NCBI GenBank assembly: GCA_016788115.1
Contig: JAEURR010000006.1
Location: forward strand, 1 to 64,000
From: Chthonomonas sp.
GTDB lineage: Bacteria > Armatimonadota > Fimbriimonadia > Fimbriimonadales > Fimbriimonadaceae
DNA length: 64,000 nucleotides
Direction: 5' to 3'
Part shown: in pieces, positions 1 through 8,640 of the stretch
How the letters are laid out: every line of letters starts with the position of its first letter
Position numbering within the stretch: the stretch's first letter is position 1
Program-made: the position numbers and the translations under genes
Notes under the pieces: generated by a model
Database searches by the model: none
The model's input: the letters and a program-made list of their open reading frames with translations, nothing else
Told to the model about the DNA's origin: nothing

Positions 1-1
1 C

Positions 2-1051
2 ACGATCAGCTACACATGGCGCGATAACGGCCAGGCGAATACGCGCACGGAGCCGGGCAGCGTCGTGACGACGTTTGGCTATGACAGCTATGGCCGTCCG
101 GTGCAGATCGCGCGGAGCGAAAGTGGCGGTTGGAACGATACAACGGACTACACATACGATTCATCGGGACGCATCAACAAACAAACCTTTGGCAACGGGA
201 CGTATGAACAATACGGCTACGATTCGCGGTCTCGTCTGTATTCAGTGACGCTGAAGAACAGCTCGAACACGACTCTTCGCTCGCAGACGATGAACTATGA
301 TCCTGTGGGGAATTTGAGTTCCAAGTCGGTGGATTCGGTGACAACCTCGTATGCTTATGACGACATCGACCAATTGCTGAGCGAGACCCGTTCCGGATGG
401 AGCCAGGAGTACACCTACGATTGGAACGGGAACCGATTAACCAAAAAGCTGAACGGCACCACGGTGCAGAACTTCAGCTACGATTCATCGGACAAGCTGG
501 TTGCGAATGCGTATGGCACCATTACCTATGATGCGGCGGGTCGTCCGACGGCGTATCCGACGGCATCGGGCACGAGGACGTTCCAATGGGATTACGATTC
601 GCGCCTGACCGGGATGAGCGCTCCAGGTTCAGCGACCATTACGACGACCCATAGCTACAACGGCATGGGCGCGAGGGTCGGTACCTCGACTTCTTCTTGG
701 TCGCGAACGGATTTGCGTAGCGGGACTTCGGTGCTGGCGCCGGTGGTGTCCTCTTCTTCGGGGAGTTCCTCCCAAGCGGCGAAGTATGTCCCCGGTGTTG
801 CGGAACGAAGGAACGGCGTGGATCGTTGGAACCATGCAGGGCTGTCGAACACAGATTCGCAAACCGGGTCTTCGCAGAGTTTGGCGGCAACACGGGAGTA
901 TGATGCCTATGGGAACATCGTGAACAGTAGCGGAACCTTCAATGGGCCATTTGGCTATGCGGGCAAGTTCGGATACGATTCGGGCGAAGGATCGCTGCAG
1001 CTCGTCGGCCACCGTTGGTACATCCACGAAGTCGGGCGGTTTGTTACCTAG
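2..1051 (+). CDS. RHS/YD-repeat protein, 3' part (5' end outside window)
   Basis: The frame is open from the first bases of the window, so only the last ~349 residues are present. They contain many YD-type repeats (Y-D-x-x-G-R/N and Y-x-Y-D patterns) and end at G-H-R-W-Y-x-x-E-V-G-R-F-V-T, the position where RHS cores normally continue with a [R/Q]-D-P motif. A TAG follows directly and then GAC (Asp), so the expected Gln or Arg codon may have mutated to a stop. RHS proteins are large secreted or cell-surface shells that usually carry a variable C-terminal toxin; none is intact here. Family assignment is confident; function and expression of this truncated copy are not. Confidence 0.8.
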   Translation, partial: TISYTWRDNGQANTRTEPGSVVTTFGYDSYGRPVQIARSESGGWNDTTDYTYDSSGRINKQTFGNGTYEQYGYDSRSRLYSVTLKNSSNTTLRSQTMNYDPVGNLSSKSVDSVTTSYAYDDIDQLLSETRSGWSQEYTYDWNGNRLTKKLNGTTVQNFSYDSSDKLVANAYGTITYDAAGRPTAYPTASGTRTFQWDYDSRLTGMSAPGSATITTTHSYNGMGARVGTSTSSWSRTDLRSGTSVLAPVVSSSSGSSSQAAKYVPGVAERRNGVDRWNHAGLSNTDSQTGSSQSLAATREYDAYGNIVNSSGTFNGPFGYAGKFGYDSGEGSLQLVGHRWYIHEVGRFVT

Positions 1052-1729
1052 GACGCTAGTTCCAAGATCATGGGTCACACACTGAACGGGGTGACGCCGG
1101 CCCACAGATAGGCTGTAGCGGGCCCGTTGGTTTCCAAGTCACGTCCTGGCTATGCAGCGACTTACACCTACGTCGGCAACAATAACTGCTTGACCCAGAC
1201 GATGAACCGAACCACAGAATCCTACATCTACGACGATGGAGACAAGCTCCTCAACGTTTCGGTCGGTGGGTACGTGTTGAAGAGCTACGGCTACGACGTA
1301 GCGGGAAGCGCGACTTCGATTGTCTCCTCTGCGGGGACTACTGCCCTGGCCTACGACTTTGAAAGCCGGGCCACCTCAATCGCTAGGCCGGGGGTTTCGC
1401 AAACCACCTGCTACAACGAGCTAGACACCAGAGTGGGCTCGGCAACAAACGCCGCCTTTCGCAGGGAGGTACCGAAGGGCCGGGAGGGTGACAAAAGTGA
1501 GTCTCGCCCGACAGGGCGAGTTCGCCGGTGGCGGAGGCAAGGCGCGGATGAGCTCCGATTGCTATTTGAGACGAGCTGGCATGCGGGTAGCGACGGGCGT
1601 CTCGCTCCTCGGAGAAGTAACCCTGACGGACGGGTACTTATGCTGGAAGAAGCGAAGGTAAGTCACTGGACTGGTTCCAAGGCACACCAGAACAAGCAGG
1701 ATGAGCATCGATTTCGAAGCTTCTGGTGA
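1052..1729 (+). pseudogene. Decayed RHS/YD-repeat remnant
   Basis: This stretch continues in the same reading frame as the RHS gene, interrupted by in-frame TAG codons at 1049-1051 and 1109-1111. After the second stop the frame again encodes YD-repeat sequence (T-Y-T-Y-V-G-N-N-N, S-Y-I-Y-D-D-G-D-K-L, Y-G-Y-D-V-A-G) up to about 1440. It then turns into basic sequence without recognisable similarity that overlaps the 3' end of the opposing M56 gene. The shared frame and repeats point to decay of one RHS locus, or of a displaced orphan RHS tip, rather than to a separate gene. An alternative GTG start near 1127 could in principle produce a ~200-residue protein. Confidence 0.6.
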
Positions 1730-2494
1730 GGCAGCCGAGAAGAGGTGTTTTACCCTTCTGCGAATCAACCTACCTGCGCTGGAAAGTTGAAGTGTTAAAG
1801 CTGGTCCATGGCTGGACGACTTCAAAATTTGGTCAGCCAGCAGCTTCTTCTGCTCCGGCGCTCCGTCCACAGCCTCTTCATCGGCCCGGACCTCGTGCCA
1901 AAACTGTAACTCCCGGTGAAGCAACACAATGGCAGGGTTCCACCATAGTGCCGAACACGCCAAAGACATTGAGGCATTCCATGCAGTGTCACCGTGCTGG
2001 ACGTGAGAGAGTTCGTGCCGCACCTCTAACTCGCTCCAGCCCTCGGCGGGAACCAATATCGACTTGCGCCATGCAACGGGTCCCGGTAAGCCAGATATTG
2101 CCCCGACGGCTACTCCAGTTGCGGTATCTTGGCCCGGTTTCGCCAGCTTGGCAAAGAGCTCGCCTTGACGCCAAGCAAGAGCCCACCGCGTCACTCCGGC
2201 CGCTCCGATGAGTGCTGCACAATGCACGGACCCCACTAGCCATAGTACTGGAACCCTGTCGATCCACTGCTCCACCGTGCGTGCAGGAACGGAGTTTCCC
2301 GCTCCAACAAGAGCAAGCGGGAGATCAACGATCGTAGCCTTGGCAAGCATGAGCCGCAAAAAGAGAACCCTTTGGGGAGCCGACAGACGGACGATGCGGA
2401 CCATGCACCAGACCACCGCGGCTGACGGCACCGTAAGAAAGAGAAACCAGACGGCACGCTCAGCCACCACTTGATAGAGGTCGAGCAGACTCAC
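1562..2494 (-). CDS. M56-family (BlaR1/MecR1-like) membrane metallopeptidase
   Basis: A 310-residue protein with hydrophobic N-terminal segments (about residues 12-32, 45-65, 83-108) and a zinc-protease motif H-E-L-S-H at 160-164 in the context R-H-E-L-S-H-V-Q-H-G-D. A further hydrophobic segment lies near 265-285. M56 peptidases sense an extracellular signal and cleave a BlaI/MecI-type repressor. This copy ends soon after its last membrane segment, so it lacks the penicillin-binding sensor domain of true BlaR1, and its signal is unknown. Its ATG overlaps the stop of the upstream BlaI-type gene by 4 bases (ATGA), which supports translational coupling. The last ~170 bases run antiparallel to the RHS remnant. 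Confidence 0.85.
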   Translation of the reverse strand: MSLLDLYQVVAERAVWFLFLTVPSAAVVWCMVRIVRLSAPQRVLFLRLMLAKATIVDLPLALVGAGNSVPARTVEQWIDRVPVLWLVGSVHCAALIGAAGVTRWALAWRQGELFAKLAKPGQDTATGVAVGAISGLPGPVAWRKSILVPAEGWSELEVRHELSHVQHGDTAWNASMSLACSALWWNPAIVLLHRELQFWHEVRADEEAVDGAPEQKKLLADQILKSSSHGPALTLQLSSAGRLIRRRVKHLFSAASPEASKSMLILLVLVCLGTSPVTYLRFFQHKYPSVRVTSPRSETPVATRMPARLK

Positions 2495-2871
2495 TGGTCA
2501 GCGCCCCCGGACAACTTTTGCACGAGAGATTTGAGCTCGGCGAGATCACGCTGATTGATTGCGGCACCACCAGAAAGAAACTGCACAAGAGGACGGGTAT
2601 CGCCGCCAAACGCAGACTGAACAAATTCTTGGACGCGCTCCTGTTCTAGTTCGGCCCGACTGCGTTTGCTTCGATAGTGCCACAAGTTGCCAACCTCTTC
2701 CCTCTCGGCAAACCCCTTCGCCATCAGTCGATCCAACGTCTTGAGAACGCTTGTACGGCCCACCTGGCGGGGTAAGCCGAATTCCTGGAACAAGATGCGT
2801 GTCGGTAGCGGCCCACTATCCGCGAGATAGAGAAGCAGTTCCAGTTCGAAGGTCCCGATTTTTTGATTCAT
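2491..2871 (-). CDS. BlaI/MecI/CopY-family transcriptional repressor
   Basis: A 126-residue winged-helix protein. Residues ~10-70 carry the family pattern: an N-terminal helix, then R-T-S-V-L-K-T-L-D-R-L-M-A-K-G-F as recognition helix and start of the wing, then W-H-Y-R. The C-terminal half is the expected dimerisation and cleavage region. Members bind dyads upstream of their own operon and are inactivated by the partner M56 protease, encoded immediately downstream with a 4-base overlap. The likely operator is the tandem dyad at 3672-3702, upstream of the exported-protein gene, which would put three genes under one switch. The regulated stress is unknown; no beta-lactamase gene is adjacent. 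Confidence 0.87.
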   Translation of the reverse strand: MNQKIGTFELELLLYLADSGPLPTRILFQEFGLPRQVGRTSVLKTLDRLMAKGFAEREEVGNLWHYRSKRSRAELEQERVQEFVQSAFGGDTRPLVQFLSGGAAINQRDLAELKSLVQKLSGGADQ

Positions 2872-2884
2872 GGTGGCTGTTAGT

Positions 2885-2911
2885 TGGGGGGTGCTTTCGC
2901 ACGCCCCCTTC
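2885..2911 (-). other. GC-rich hairpin between exported-protein gene and blaI-like gene
   Basis: GGGGGGTGC and GCACGCCCCC around a TTTC loop form a strong stem with one bulged base in the 55-base gap. It lacks a T-tract on the transcribed (minus) strand, so it is not a standard terminator. It could reduce read-through or stabilise the upstream mRNA end. Confidence 0.4.
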
Positions 2912-2926
2912 AGTGTGTATTAGAGG

Positions 2927-3610
2927 CTAATGAGAATATCGCTTATAGACGTCCATGACTGCGTCCCATTCGGCCTGCTGCTCGTTCGTGAGAAGATGGT
3001 AGGTACGGTTCATCTCGCTCTCCCAGAGAGAATCCACCCATGCCCGGAATTGTCGCTCTTTGGTAGCTGCCGGTCGAGACCGAGCATGGGCTTGGCGGTC
3101 TGCATGATCCGGGCTCAATAAGCGATCCCAGACACGTTTGATCGAGGCATTGGCGGACTGGTCCACCTCAGGACTGACTTTTATCAGCGCCTTCACAAGC
3201 GACTTTGTCTGCTCGATCTCGCGCCATACGGATTTGTCTGGCGCAAATGCTTCCACCTGAATTAGCCGCCGTTGATCCTCGTGGTTCTCCTCAGGGAGCA
3301 AAGCGAAAATGGCTCTGTTGCACGCCTGAATCACCTTTTCCTTTTGAGCTTCGGTATCGGCGTACTCGATATCAGAGTTCTGCCGTGAGACGATCGCTTG
3401 GTTGAGAAGCATCAGGACCGAGTTAACCGCCGGTGCCTTCGACTTCCTCGCAGCAACTGGGCCAGTGACCCGACCCTTGGCCGCTACTGGCGAGCCGCCA
3501 GCATTTCCTGCTTCTTGACGTGCGATTGCTTGTGTAGCAAGCGCGGTTGACCCGAGGATCGCCATACCCAGGGCCGAACTCCACATGAGGCTTGTTTTTG
3601 ATAGGTTCAT
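2927..3610 (-). CDS. Exported hypothetical protein in BlaI/M56 locus
   Basis: A 227-residue protein with a clear signal peptide: basic start M-N-L-S-K, hydrophobic core to about residue 25, A-T-Q-A cleavage region. It is followed by an Ala/Pro/Gly-rich linker and a charged, helical C-terminal domain that includes L-L-T-N-E-Q-Q-A-E-W-D near 208-218. That segment resembles the L-T-x-E-Q-Q pattern of Spy/CpxP-like periplasmic helical proteins, but the resemblance is short and not decisive. A good ribosome-binding site (GGAGGAAC) precedes the ATG. It lies just upstream of, and in line with, the repressor-protease pair and just downstream of the candidate operator, so it is probably co-regulated. 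I do not recognise a specific family. Confidence 0.65.
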   Translation of the reverse strand: MNLSKTSLMWSSALGMAILGSTALATQAIARQEAGNAGGSPVAAKGRVTGPVAARKSKAPAVNSVLMLLNQAIVSRQNSDIEYADTEAQKEKVIQACNRAIFALLPEENHEDQRRLIQVEAFAPDKSVWREIEQTKSLVKALIKVSPEVDQSANASIKRVWDRLLSPDHADRQAHARSRPAATKERQFRAWVDSLWESEMNRTYHLLTNEQQAEWDAVMDVYKRYSH

Positions 3611-3671
3611 AGTTCCTCCAGGGCCCGGGGTGGACGGCCGTTCCGCCCGCGAGCCTTTTGACGACGACCGC

Positions 3672-3702
3672 CGTCATACTAAGTATGACGACATTTGTCG
3701 TC
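3672..3702 (-). promoter_or_regulatory. Tandem dyads, candidate BlaI-type operator
   Basis: Two overlapping perfect dyads: CGTCATACT-A-AGTATGACG (3672-3690) and GACGACA-TT-TGTCGTC (3687-3702). The second has an ACA..TGT core like known bla/mec operators (ACATATGT core). They sit about 60-90 bases upstream of the exported-protein start, where the minus-strand promoter should be. Assignment to the neighbouring BlaI-type repressor is inference from position and symmetry. Confidence 0.5.
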
Positions 3703-3717
3703 ATACGTTACAGATCG

Positions 3718-3960
3718 CTACGAAAAATAATCAAAAAACTCGCCTCCCACCCGGGGCCAATACCACCCCAGGACCCCGACGCTGCGCTTCGCCAGGTGTT
3801 CCGCCCGGCGAGACTTGCGAGTGAGATTCTCGATCTCGATTCCGAGCTCTTCCGCAGGGAGCACACTACCGTCCGCGCTCACAAGCCAGTCGGAAAAGTC
3901 GGTTTCTCGGTTCCAGACTTGGCGATCATCCTGAGCTCGTTTCCGTTTCCCAATCAGCAT
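3718..3960 (-). pseudogene. Short remnant resembling N-terminus of DUF4268-type proteins
   Basis: An 80-codon frame beginning M-L-I-G-K-R-K-R and containing D-R-Q-V-W-N-R-E-T-D-F-S-D-W-L followed by L-G-I-E-I-E. This order (I-G-K..., R-x-V/I-W-x-x-E-x-x-D-F-[TS]-x-W-L..., L-G-x-x-L/I-E) matches the start of DUF4268-containing proteins often found near restriction systems. After about residue 50 the similarity stops and the sequence becomes unrelated. It lies outside the left boundary of element A and is probably scar material from an earlier insertion. Recognition is from memory of the motif only. Confidence 0.35.
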
Positions 3961-4070
3961 CGAAACAAGCCCTCGATAAGTACGGAGCGGTTTCCGGGAA
4001 GTCGAGAATGACCGCTTCGACGTTACTTTCTGCCGCCAAACCAGCGTAAGGACGTCATTCTGACGACAAA
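3961..4070. other. Intergenic sequence left of the att scar
   Basis: Together with the remnant and the operator this fills the ~690 bases between the exported-protein gene and the element A integrase. I see no coding signal here. GACGTCATTC-TGACGAC just before the terminator is a partial dyad similar in sequence to the operator dyads at 3672-3702. Confidence 0.3.
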
Positions 4071-4092
4071 AATCCCGCTCGGAAGCGGGATT
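4071..4092 (-). terminator. Hairpin terminator beside leftmost tRNA-Lys 3' fragment
   Basis: AATCCCGCT-CGGA-AGCGGGATT forms a 9-bp perfect stem with a 4-base loop, 13 bases beyond the CCA end of the tRNA fragment. On the minus strand it is the natural position of the tRNA-Lys terminator. This copy probably represents the terminator originally attached to the chromosomal tRNA-Lys gene before the islands inserted. Confidence 0.65.
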
Positions 4093-4105
4093 CTGAACCT
4101 AGATC

Positions 4106-4151
<46 letters not shown>

Positions 4152-4257
4152 AATCAGAATGTCAAATCCAGTGGCGTGCAGAATCGTCCGCTCAGGTTCA
4201 GCTTTTGAACCTAGAAAGTCTACCGAAGACCACTTTTGACCACTCTTTTCCGCTCCG

Positions 4258-4300
4258 TAAACTGCGGATAAACTGCAGATCGCTTTAGGATAAACTGCAG
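4258..4300 (+). repeat. Candidate integrase arm-type sites, left end of element A
   Basis: Three direct copies of TAAACTGC[G/A]G occur at 4258-4267, 4269-4278 and 4291-4300, ending three bases before the integrase ATG. The first two, in the same order and spacing, recur at 29480-29500 at the other end of the element. Arm-binding by the integrase N-terminal domain is inferred. Their position over the int promoter would also let integrase or excisionase autoregulate. Confidence 0.7.
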
Positions 4301-4302
4301 AA

Positions 4303-5436
4303 ATGCCCCGTACAGGAAGACGAGAGAAGGGATCAGGAAGCATCTTCAAGCGCGGCAAGAAGTACGTCGCACAAGTGCAGGATGGCTTCACGGATCAGGG
4401 TCGCCCGAAGTATCGCCAGGTGAGCTGCCGAACGCAAGCCGAAGCGGTGAAGGCGCTCAATGAGCTGAATGCCCTGCTCGTCGCTGGAAGGAGCATTCCT
4501 GACCGTCGCGGCCACACGGTCTCCTCTTGGCTCGACGTCTGGCTGGAGGAGCACGTCAAGCCGAACCGAGAGATCAAGACATACGAGTTCTACCGGCTCA
4601 TGTGCGAACGGCGAATCAAGCCCTACCTCGGGCGGATGGAGCTCCAGCGAGTGACGCCGATGGACGTCACAAGGCTCTTTAAGACCATCGAAGATGACGG
4701 CGCGACAGCGAACACCATCGCGGCGGTACGGCGCACCCTACGGGCCGCGTACGGCGTTGCGATGAAGTTTGGAGAAGCTCACGACAATCCAGTGTCCAAG
4801 ACGTTCGCCCCGAAGGTGAAGCGGAATGCAAAGGTCTACTTCGACGCCGAGCAGGTTCAGAAGCTCCTGACTGCGCTGGAGGACTCACCCATAGAGAACC
4901 TAGTCAAGTTCACCTTGGCTACCGGAATGCGAATTGGAGAGGTCACCGGACTCACATGGGACGGCGTGGACCTCAAGCAGAAGACCATTCTCGTCTCTTC
5001 GCAGCTTCAGCGAATGGGCAAGAAGCTCGTGCTGAAGCCGCTAAAGACCGAGAAGAGCATGCGAACCATGCCCCTCGTCGGCCACTCGCTCGACGTGGTT
5101 CGGTCGGAGCGAAACCGTCAGGAAGATGAGGGTTATGAGAACGAGCTTGATCTCGTATTCCTGAATCCGTGGGGGCGCCCCTTCGATCCGAAGTACGTCA
5201 ACGACTACCTGCACATCGCCTTGGAAAAGGCGGGACTTCCCCGCACCGGCATGCATTCACTTCGCCACTCTGCGGCCACGTTCATGCTGATGGCAGGTTT
5301 GAACCTCCACCAGGTCAGCCGCTACCTCGGGCACTCGCAGATCGCGCTCACGTCAAATCTATACGGGCATGTCTTGGATGGGGCGATGAGGGATGCGGCA
5401 GAGCGACTACAACAGAGCTATCAGGTTAAGCGATGA
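4303..5436 (+). CDS. int: Tyrosine recombinase/integrase of element A
   Basis: A 377-residue phage-type integrase. It has an N-terminal three-stranded arm-binding-like domain (~10-60, G-S-G-S-I-F-K-R-G-K-K-Y-V-A), a SAM-like core-binding domain (~72-165) and a catalytic domain (~175-370). The catalytic set is visible: R210 in A-T-G-M-R-I-G-E, H318-x-x-R321 in H-S-L-R-H, H344 in L-G-H-S, and the nucleophile Y354. It catalyses site-specific insertion and excision at the tRNA-Lys 3' end. It sits 150 bases from the left attachment copy and is preceded by candidate arm sites. It converges on the DUF2130 gene. It is clearly distinct in sequence from the element B integrase, consistent with different arm-site motifs. 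Confidence 0.95.
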   Translation: MPRTGRREKGSGSIFKRGKKYVAQVQDGFTDQGRPKYRQVSCRTQAEAVKALNELNALLVAGRSIPDRRGHTVSSWLDVWLEEHVKPNREIKTYEFYRLMCERRIKPYLGRMELQRVTPMDVTRLFKTIEDDGATANTIAAVRRTLRAAYGVAMKFGEAHDNPVSKTFAPKVKRNAKVYFDAEQVQKLLTALEDSPIENLVKFTLATGMRIGEVTGLTWDGVDLKQKTILVSSQLQRMGKKLVLKPLKTEKSMRTMPLVGHSLDVVRSERNRQEDEGYENELDLVFLNPWGRPFDPKYVNDYLHIALEKAGLPRTGMHSLRHSAATFMLMAGLNLHQVSRYLGHSQIALTSNLYGHVLDGAMRDAAERLQQSYQVKR

Positions 5437-5474
5437 TTTCGGGAGGCTCTACAAAGATTCAGGCCCCTCAAGAG

Positions 5475-6917
5475 TCACTCTTGAGTAGATTCGGTGCTGC
5501 TTTCCTCGCCGATCCCTGGCAATGACTTTCTCTGGCTAGCTTCTTCAAACTTGGCTGCCATTGTAGGGTTCTTGCGAACAAGCTTCTTTACCGTAACCTC
5601 TTGTGCCTTGTCGTTTGCGAGCCGGAGATTTCGGTCAGTCCCCAGAAGTGCATCCTTTGTCTTCTGCAGGTGGTCGATGGATTTGTCAATCTCTTCAATG
5701 GCTGTCTTGAAGCGCTTTGAAGCCAAATCATAGTTGCGCCCGAAGGCACTCTTGAACTCCTCCAAATCCCTCTCAAAGTTCGTCACATCGATATTTTGTG
5801 ACTTTATCAACGCCAACTCAGACTTGTACTGCACGGCGTTCATTGCGGAGTTCCTCAACAGCGTGATCATTGGAATGAAGAACTGTGGCCGAATTACGTA
5901 CATCTTGGGAGAACGGTGTGAAACGTCCACGATTCCAGCGTTGTACAGCTCGCTTTCCGGTTCCAGAAGCGAAACGAGGACCGCATATTCGCAGTTCTTC
6001 TCATTCCGATCCTTGTCTAGCTCCTTCAGGAAGTCTTCGTTCTTTTGCTTAGTTGCCGTGCCATCACTCTCATTCTTCATCTCGAACATGATCGAGACGA
6101 TCTCGATTCCGTCCGCGTCAAAGTCACGGAAGATGAAGTCGCCCTTGCTTCCGGTACGGGCATCGGTGTCTTTCTCGAAATAGGCACGCTGAAAAGCAGT
6201 TGCTCGGATTCGATTGAACTCAATCTCGCAGTGCTGCTCTAAAGTCTCTCCGACCATCTTCGTGGAGAGTTTTGCCTTCAGGTCTTTTAGCCGCTCAATA
6301 GCCTGATCACGATCCTTAATCTGCGTCTCGTACTTCTCTTTAAGTGACTGCTCCCCCAGCTTGCGTTCAGATTCGGCTTGCTGCAACTTGCTTTTCAGTT
6401 CGTCACGCTCCTTCTCAACGGTTCCCACAGCCTCAGTCACGGCCAACTGCTTCTCCAGTCCGTGGCTGTCTAACTTTGCCCTCAATTCCTGAAGTTCCGA
6501 CTCCTTCGCAGTGATTGCCGCCACGGCCTCCCGTTCCAACTGAGCCTTCTGCAGTTCAAGCGCTGATTGCTGCTCAAGCTTCTTTAGTTCAAGTTCTTGC
6601 TTCAGCGCATCCCGCTCTCGCTCAATCGCCCCAACAGATTGTTCAAGCGCCAGACTCTTCGCGACATCAGCAGCTGCCAATTCAGCCTTGAGCCGTTCAA
6701 TCTCAGCGTCCTTAGAAGACGCCTCGGCTCTCAGAGCGTTAGTAACCTCCGCTTCTTTCAAAGCAAGTGCTGCCTGTTTCTCTTTCTCAGCCTGTTCTAG
6801 CCGCTCGTGAAGCTCCTGGTTGAACTCGCTGTTCCTGACCTGCCTCAAAATGTCGGCATATCCGGCCTCATCAATCTTGAAGGCTTTACCACAGTGGGGG
6901 CAGATGATCTCTTTCAT
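5475..6917 (-). CDS. DUF2130 coiled-coil protein with N-terminal Cys motif
   Basis: A 480-residue protein starting [13 protein letters not shown] (half zinc-knuckle C-P-H-C), followed by a long charged heptad-like coiled coil (~35-225, rich in E, K, A, L, Q) and a conserved globular domain with [12 protein letters not shown] and [10 protein letters not shown]. This is the DUF2130 layout, a PD-(D/E)XK-like fold in some annotations, biochemical role unknown. I chose the ATG at 6917 because GGAGA lies about 8 bases upstream and the Cys motif starts there; the longer open frame has no family similarity. It is the last gene of the helicase-Mod-Res-OLD operon, 37 bases after OLD, so a defence role is likely but inferred. 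Confidence 0.85.
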   Translation of the reverse strand: MKEIICPHCGKAFKIDEAGYADILRQVRNSEFNQELHERLEQAEKEKQAALALKEAEVTNALRAEASSKDAEIERLKAELAAADVAKSLALEQSVGAIERERDALKQELELKKLEQQSALELQKAQLEREAVAAITAKESELQELRAKLDSHGLEKQLAVTEAVGTVEKERDELKSKLQQAESERKLGEQSLKEKYETQIKDRDQAIERLKDLKAKLSTKMVGETLEQHCEIEFNRIRATAFQRAYFEKDTDARTGSKGDFIFRDFDADGIEIVSIMFEMKNESDGTATKQKNEDFLKELDKDRNEKNCEYAVLVSLLEPESELYNAGIVDVSHRSPKMYVIRPQFFIPMITLLRNSAMNAVQYKSELALIKSQNIDVTNFERDLEEFKSAFGRNYDLASKRFKTAIEEIDKSIDHLQKTKDALLGTDRNLRLANDKAQEVTVKKLVRKNPTMAAKFEEASQRKSLPGIGEESSTESTQE

Positions 6918-6954
6918 AAGTTCTCCGTTAACTCTGATTACCGTCCTTTCTACT

Positions 6955-8640
6955 TCAGTTGGTGGCAAGATCGCAGAACTCTTGCTTGATCGCATCGACG
7001 GAGGTCGATGATATGCTGCCAATTTCAAGATTATAGAGTATGTATTGGGGCTTCCTATGCGATTCAGATCTCGGCAGGGGGGTGATGCCAAGTTGGGTCT
7101 CTAGATCTTGCGGGATACGAGTAATTCTCTTCGTGTATGAAGTCTTTGCGGTATTGATGGCAGCCGTTACTTCGGTGTCGTGCGAGTTTCCGCTATCACC
7201 ATCGTACAAAATCGAATGGTCAATCCCAAACGCACTCAGAATTGAAACGAAACGATGGATGTTGTACTTTCCCATGCAGTCGATGACCGCTAAGCCATTC
7301 GCAGGCGGGTCCATCAATGCTCGCGTAATCAAGTAGCGATACAGTGCCACTTCGCTGGGGCCTTCGACGAGGATCACTCTTTGGGCAAAAAAGGCAGTGG
7401 AACGACTTGCCTGCATCCATAACTCGGTCTTTAACGAGGCCATCAACGCAGCCTTGTTATAATCGGCAGGAGTTGTTCCAATGGGAGTAATCGTATCGTC
7501 CGCGACCAACGCATCTTGAAAGAGCGTGTCCAGTTCAATCTGGCTGAGTTGAAATGACGAAGTCACGCCATTATCCCTTCGAACTCGAATCAGCCGAGTC
7601 AAGTCATTCATCGAACGACTTACGAAGCGCGGGCTGTGCGTAGTTAGCAGAACCTGCGTAGATTCATCGCTAGCCAACTTTAGTAGACTGTCCTGGAGGA
7701 CTTCCTCTTGAGACGGATGTAAAAACGCCTCCGGCTCCTCAAACAGAATCCACGTCAAATTTGGACTGAATTCTTTCTTTGAAGTAGCTGATGCCTTTGG
7801 TGCGTTTGTATGCTTTGCTGCAAGCTTGATCAATGTGTAGACCAGATGCCGCTGAAAGCCCGCTCCAAAGCGTGACTGATCTACCTCACCCCCGTGTGAT
7901 TCATCGATTAGCTGAGGCTTAATAATTGTCTTGAGCATTTCCTCAGGCTGTATTGTCTGAACGGCAAGAGAGAATGTTGTTGACCACCCTTGAATTTCTT
8001 TAGAAACTTCCAGCTCTAATGCTTCGATTGATTGACCGTCAGGGCTGGTCTGCGTCTTAATCGTGCCTTCGAACGTTTGAAAAGCCTCAGTCAATGCCTC
8101 ATATGCTTCACTTCCTGCAACCACCTTGTTCAACACAGTGGCGACCAGCTCACGAAGTGCCGATGGCCCGGAGAGCTTCGTAGTATCGTCAATCTTGCTG
8201 ACAGCTGGAATGTATACGATGTGCCCTACTTTGCCTGAACCAACGTTTTTCGCGCCGTAGAACAGATTCTCTGAGAGGCTCCCGCCTTCATAAGCATAGT
8301 AGCCGGATCTCTGCTTGCCGTCTGGTCCGGTTGACGGGCTGACATAATTCCTAACTCTGAACGTATCATTTGAAGACTTGTACTCGTCTTTGAGTTGTGA
8401 TAGTTCATCTGCGCTTGGCTTGAATTCAATCTCGACCCACGACTCCGTATCTTCGGGAGTAACTTTGGGCAGATCTCGATTACTGTCCCATTTGATTTCT
8501 CCATAGAACAGCCTAATAGCGTCAATGATGTTGCTCTTGCCTGCGTTATTTGCTCCCGCAATCAGAGATAGCGATTCAAGTCGAATCACTGCATGGTGAA
8601 TACTGCGGAAGTTATGAATTGTGACTTCTAGTGCGTGCAT
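6955..8640 (-). CDS. OLD-family ATP-dependent nuclease (AAA + TOPRIM)
   Basis: A 561-residue protein. The N-terminus is a RecF/SMC-like ATPase: M-H-A-L-E-V-x-I-H-N-F-R-S-I, then Walker A G-A-N-N-A-G-K-S at 29-36. A signature/Walker B region reads [12 protein letters not shown], followed by a T-T-H-S-P-R-F switch His. The C-terminal TOPRIM nuclease domain has V-E-G-P-S-E and D-G-D-S-G-N. OLD nucleases (P2 Old, GajA) degrade DNA and act in phage exclusion; class 2 members pair with UvrD-like helicases. Here there is no UvrD partner; instead the gene starts at a TAATG junction with the type III-like res gene (1-base overlap), implying translational coupling. An upstream GTG at 8652 is possible but lies inside res. 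Confidence 0.88.
   Translation of the reverse strand: MHALEVTIHNFRSIHHAVIRLESLSLIAGANNAGKSNIIDAIRLFYGEIKWDSNRDLPKVTPEDTESWVEIEFKPSADELSQLKDEYKSSNDTFRVRNYVSPSTGPDGKQRSGYYAYEGGSLSENLFYGAKNVGSGKVGHIVYIPAVSKIDDTTKLSGPSALRELVATVLNKVVAGSEAYEALTEAFQTFEGTIKTQTSPDGQSIEALELEVSKEIQGWSTTFSLAVQTIQPEEMLKTIIKPQLIDESHGGEVDQSRFGAGFQRHLVYTLIKLAAKHTNAPKASATSKKEFSPNLTWILFEEPEAFLHPSQEEVLQDSLLKLASDESTQVLLTTHSPRFVSRSMNDLTRLIRVRRDNGVTSSFQLSQIELDTLFQDALVADDTITPIGTTPADYNKAALMASLKTELWMQASRSTAFFAQRVILVEGPSEVALYRYLITRALMDPPANGLAVIDCMGKYNIHRFVSILSAFGIDHSILYDGDSGNSHDTEVTAAINTAKTSYTKRITRIPQDLETQLGITPLPRSESHRKPQYILYNLEIGSISSTSVDAIKQEFCDLATN

Noticed and set aside
629-1105. Minus-strand frame of ~158 codons inside the RHS gene
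   Set aside because: Arg/Pro-rich shadow of the YD-repeat frame; no start context or motif.
5734-6183. Plus-strand 149-codon frame inside DUF2130
   Set aside because: Ser/Phe/Leu-rich antisense of a coiled-coil gene; no family signal.
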